A stretch of 64,000 nt of DNA from Sphagnum magellanicum (taxonomy: Eukaryota; Streptophyta; Sphagnopsida; Sphagnales; Sphagnaceae), in contig CM038918.1 of assembly GCA_021904315.1 (NCBI GenBank), positions 18,057,349 to 18,121,348 of the forward strand. The letters run 5' to 3'. This document shows, piece by piece, positions 61,221 to 64,000 of this stretch (its first letter is position 1; each line of letters starts with the position of its first letter). The translations under genes and the position numbers were made by a program. The notes beneath the pieces are model-generated. The model had not been told where the DNA came from. It saw only the letters and a program-made list of their open reading frames with translations, and ran no database searches.

Positions 61221-62149
61221 TGTTTTTTTTGGACAAAAGTAATCAACATTATTGCCTTCCTTATCAATCATTCATTAACAAGAATAAATCCTCAAGTGAC
61301 TCCCTTCCAAAGATTGTTTAAAATTAGACCAATGTTTGATCATGTCAGAGTGTTTAATAGTCGAGTGTTTGTTTTCATAGTTGAAAACAAGTGAGATAAG
61401 CTACAACCCAAAGTTAAAATTGGACAATTGGTAGGGTATAATGAAGAAATAAAAGGATATTATGGTTGGGTGCCTAAAGAAAGAAAAATCATGATCATGT
61501 GAAATGTTAGATTTGATGAATCAACTATCCTACACAAGGATAGATATTCATCAATCATTTCCAATTCATCATAATAACACTTGACTAGCAAAGTTCCTAG
61601 AACAACCAATATTCCAACATTGTTTGTGGCATGTGACAACATTACTTTGACAACTACACCATGTGCCTACCCATGTTGAAAATTCAAGCAATTTACCCTC
61701 ATTTATTCTTGTTTTGTCATCAAATGCACAAATGGCTCCCATTGATTCTACTGACAAATAGGTGGTTCCCATTGATTCTGTTGCTACACAATTGATTTCC
61801 ATTGTTTTTGCTACACTGCATATAGACAACCAATCTATCACACCATCCAGCTCTCTAATAGCCCCACTTAGTGACGTATTATTTCCCAAACCTTCTTGAT
61901 GCATCTTACCAACCCACACTTGCCAAATCTCTTTTCATCTATGTGATAACATCATCTATGTGATTGAAAATAATTGCGACAAACATAATAATGAACAACC
62001 ACTGAACTCCTTACATGACTTCATCAAAGTTGATTGTTTTTTTAGTCCCACAGAAGAATCCATTAAGCCTTTTACGTTCACGAAGGTTGACTTTCATCCA
62101 AGGTGGTGAAAAGCGATGCAACAATCTTAAGGAACAATACATAGGAAAT

Positions 62150-63300
62150 TTGTGATGTTCCTAAAGGCGTTAATCTAGTAAGTGCAAAATGGGTGTACAA
62201 GACTAAAGTTGGCTTTGATGGTAAGCCCACCAAACTTAAAGTTCATTTAATGGCATGTGGATTTCAACAAAGAGCTGGAATCAATTACAATAAAATATTT
62301 GCACCGGTTGTGAAATGGAATACCATTTGCATTGTGTTATCCATGGTAGCAAGTAACAATTGGGACATTCTACATTTGGATGTCAAAACTATGTTCTTGA
62401 ATGGTAATTAAAAAAAAACTAGTTTACATGTTCATCCCCAAAGGATTCAACTACCCAAATTCACAAAACAAAGTTCGTCAATTGTTGAAGTCTTTATATA
62501 GGTTCAAACAAGCTCCAAGAGCTTGGTTTGAGAAGATTGATAGTTAACTACACAAATTGGGACTCTCTCGAACATAAGCAGATTATAACTTTATCACATA
62601 TGGGATGGTGGTGGGTTGTTGCTACTAATCTTATATGTTGATGAACTTCTTTTGACTAGTAGCGAGAAGGAAAATTTGAGGGTTAAAACACCAATTCCTT
62701 AACAAATTTGAAATGTCTAATCTTGGTTCTTTGCGTTTCTACTTGAGAGTTGAATTTCTTGTGTCAAAAGTTGGATTGATGTTCATTCAACGTGCATACA
62801 TCCTATCCATATTGAAAGAATTTAAAATGGATGATGCTAATCCTATTTCAATTCCTCTTCTTGAAGGTTTGAAGCTAGGACATGAACTAGATGTCGAATT
62901 GTTTAATGCTTCTATTTATTGTAGAATTGTAAAAAAACGCATCTACCTACTCAATAGTAAAAAAGATCTCTTGTTTCTTGTAGGAGTTCTCAATAGGTAC
63001 ATGCATGGCCCAAGGGAACCACATTGGCAAGCTACTAAACACGTGCCATGATATTTCAAAGGAATTATTGATTTTGGGATTGTTTATGGGCAAGATGAAA
63101 GCACAACTATCATGGGCTACATTGATGCAAATTGGGGAAATGATCAAGATGACCACAAATCAATAATAGGTTATGTGTTTAAATTTATAACTAGTCCCAT
63201 CACATGGGCATCGAAAAAACAAAAGACGATCTCTCTATCCTCCATAGATGCAAAAACCAAGGCCATTGCTAAAGGTGTGAAGGAATCAATCTAGCTTCAC
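62150..63300 (+). pseudogene. copia reverse transcriptase and RNase H relic
   Basis: Reverse transcriptase motifs include AKWVYKTKV, CGFQQRAGINYN and LHLDVKTMFLNG (open frame 62193-62411). The catalytic YVDD box reads YVDE (TAT GTT GAT GAA, 62633-62644). RNase H follows as GYIDANWGNDQDDHKS..GYVF and SPITWASKKQKTISLSS (63112-63294). Stops and frameshifts separate the parts. Confidence 0.88.
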
Positions 63301-63647
63301 ATTCTGCTTGGAAGAATTGAAGGAAAACAACTAGACAATATCCCATTTTTGGTGATAATCAAAATGCATTAAAGAAGGCTAGAAACCCTACTTGCCATGT
63401 AAATTCCAAACATGTTGAAATTTGGCATCATTACATTTGCGAACATGTTTTATTAGGAGAAGTCAACTTATTCTACGTTTCTACCAATGACCAAATTGAT
63501 GATATTATGACAAAACCTATAGGCAAGCAAAGGTTCCAAAAACATCGTGATGATCTAGGTGTAAGGCTTATAGCTTCATTTATTAAAAATTAAAATGTAG
63601 AGCTGCTAATAATCAATAGTACTAAAAAGCAAGGTTTACTTATGCTC

Positions 63648-63661
63648 GAATTCCGGGGGGC
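63648..63661 (+). other. Polypurine-tract-like G run before the 3' LTR
   Basis: GAATTCCGGGGGGC ends at the first base before the 3' LTR. A purine-rich tract at this place primes plus-strand synthesis in LTR elements; the two C residues inside are likely mutations. Confidence 0.5.
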
Positions 63662-63876
63662 TATTGGTACAAATTGTTCATCCAACTTGAAATAAATTTC
63701 TTTCATTAACACTTGTCTACTTTACGACAAATTAATTAGTTCTCTTCCTTCTAGATTTTTCTTTGATTCGTGTATATATATTTGCTTTTGTTTTTGTGCT
63801 CATCATTTCTAATAAGTTTTTAAATGTATATTGTCCTCTCTTTCTCATTAAATAAATTATATATATATATTCCACA
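63662..63876 (+). repeat. 3' LTR of the copia element
   Basis: It matches the 5' LTR over its length with many substitutions and a few indels, ends in TTCCACA and is followed by the ATTAC target duplication. A (TA)n run near 63858-63870 is an added difference. Confidence 0.88.
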
Positions 63877-64000
63877 ATTACATCTTCAATTCTAAATCAG
63901 CTTCATGTGCCTTCTCTTCTTCAAAGTTAAGTGGTAGATGCACATGGGTTTCCAAGTATGGATGGGATTGAGATTGCCATTATGAAATAAGGAATACACA

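Larger units (their letters stand above)
58841..63876 (+). mobile_element. Complete but inactive Ty1/copia LTR retrotransposon
   Basis: The element spans 5036 bp and is flanked by a perfect 5-bp target duplication ATTAC (58836-58840 and 63877-63881). LTRs are 58841-59062 and 63662-63876; by eye they differ at dozens of positions, so the insertion is old. Order gag, protease, integrase, reverse transcriptase, RNase H marks it as copia. All domains are interrupted by stops or frameshifts, so it cannot move on its own. No host gene is broken by the insertion as far as I can see. Confidence 0.92.

Overview
The window is nuclear DNA of a land plant. Several genes have canonical GT-AG introns of about 100-400 bp, the encoded proteins are plant-typical (receptor-like cytoplasmic kinase, EB1C-type end-binding protein, At1g78140-like plastid methyltransferase, DUF1365 protein), and long AT-rich stretches between them carry decayed Ty1/copia, LINE-like, hAT-like and MITE sequences. 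The species cannot be fixed from sequence alone. Short introns set in a repeat-rich background would suit a fern, lycophyte or similar large plant genome, but this is inference.

Layout. 0-7.6 kb: a transposon gag-like coding relic (about 112-2000), a TAGGTA/TACCTA low-complexity block, a tRNA-like sequence, a TAGCCTA block and a diverged MITE relative. 7.6-11.4 kb: a tandem array, then a two-exon receptor-like kinase gene (+) that looks like a pseudokinase. 11.4-22.4 kb: mostly anonymous AT-rich DNA with one clear fold-back repeat at 15.9-16.3 kb. 22.4-25.9 kb: an eight-exon gene (-) for a 573-residue plant protein of unknown function, with a pyrimidine- and C-rich 5' flank and a seven-copy tandem array (27.0-27.9 kb) beyond it. 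28-37 kb: a Mutator-like MITE with 9-bp target duplications, a second tRNA-like sequence, a hAT relic and a PPR pseudogene. 38.2-41.3 kb: an eight-exon methyltransferase gene (-), with another tandem array directly upstream. 43.8-45.5 kb: a LINE-like reverse transcriptase relic (-). 52.7-54.9 kb: a seven-exon EB1C-type gene (+) with mitosis-specific MYB (MSA) motifs upstream. 55.9-57.2 kb: a two-exon DUF1365 gene (-), convergent with EB1. 58.8-63.9 kb: a complete but dead copia element with LTRs, PBS, PPT-like tract and a perfect 5-bp target duplication.

The five genes are unrelated single loci; nothing suggests a functional cluster. I joined exons by hand from reading frames, splice-site phase and family conservation. 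The most unusual signals are: an ancient transposon coding region whose in-frame stops are almost all TAG or TAA where glutamine would fit; short tandem arrays lying 5' of three of the five genes; a kinase lacking several catalytic signatures; and perfect MSA sites in front of the EB1C-type gene.
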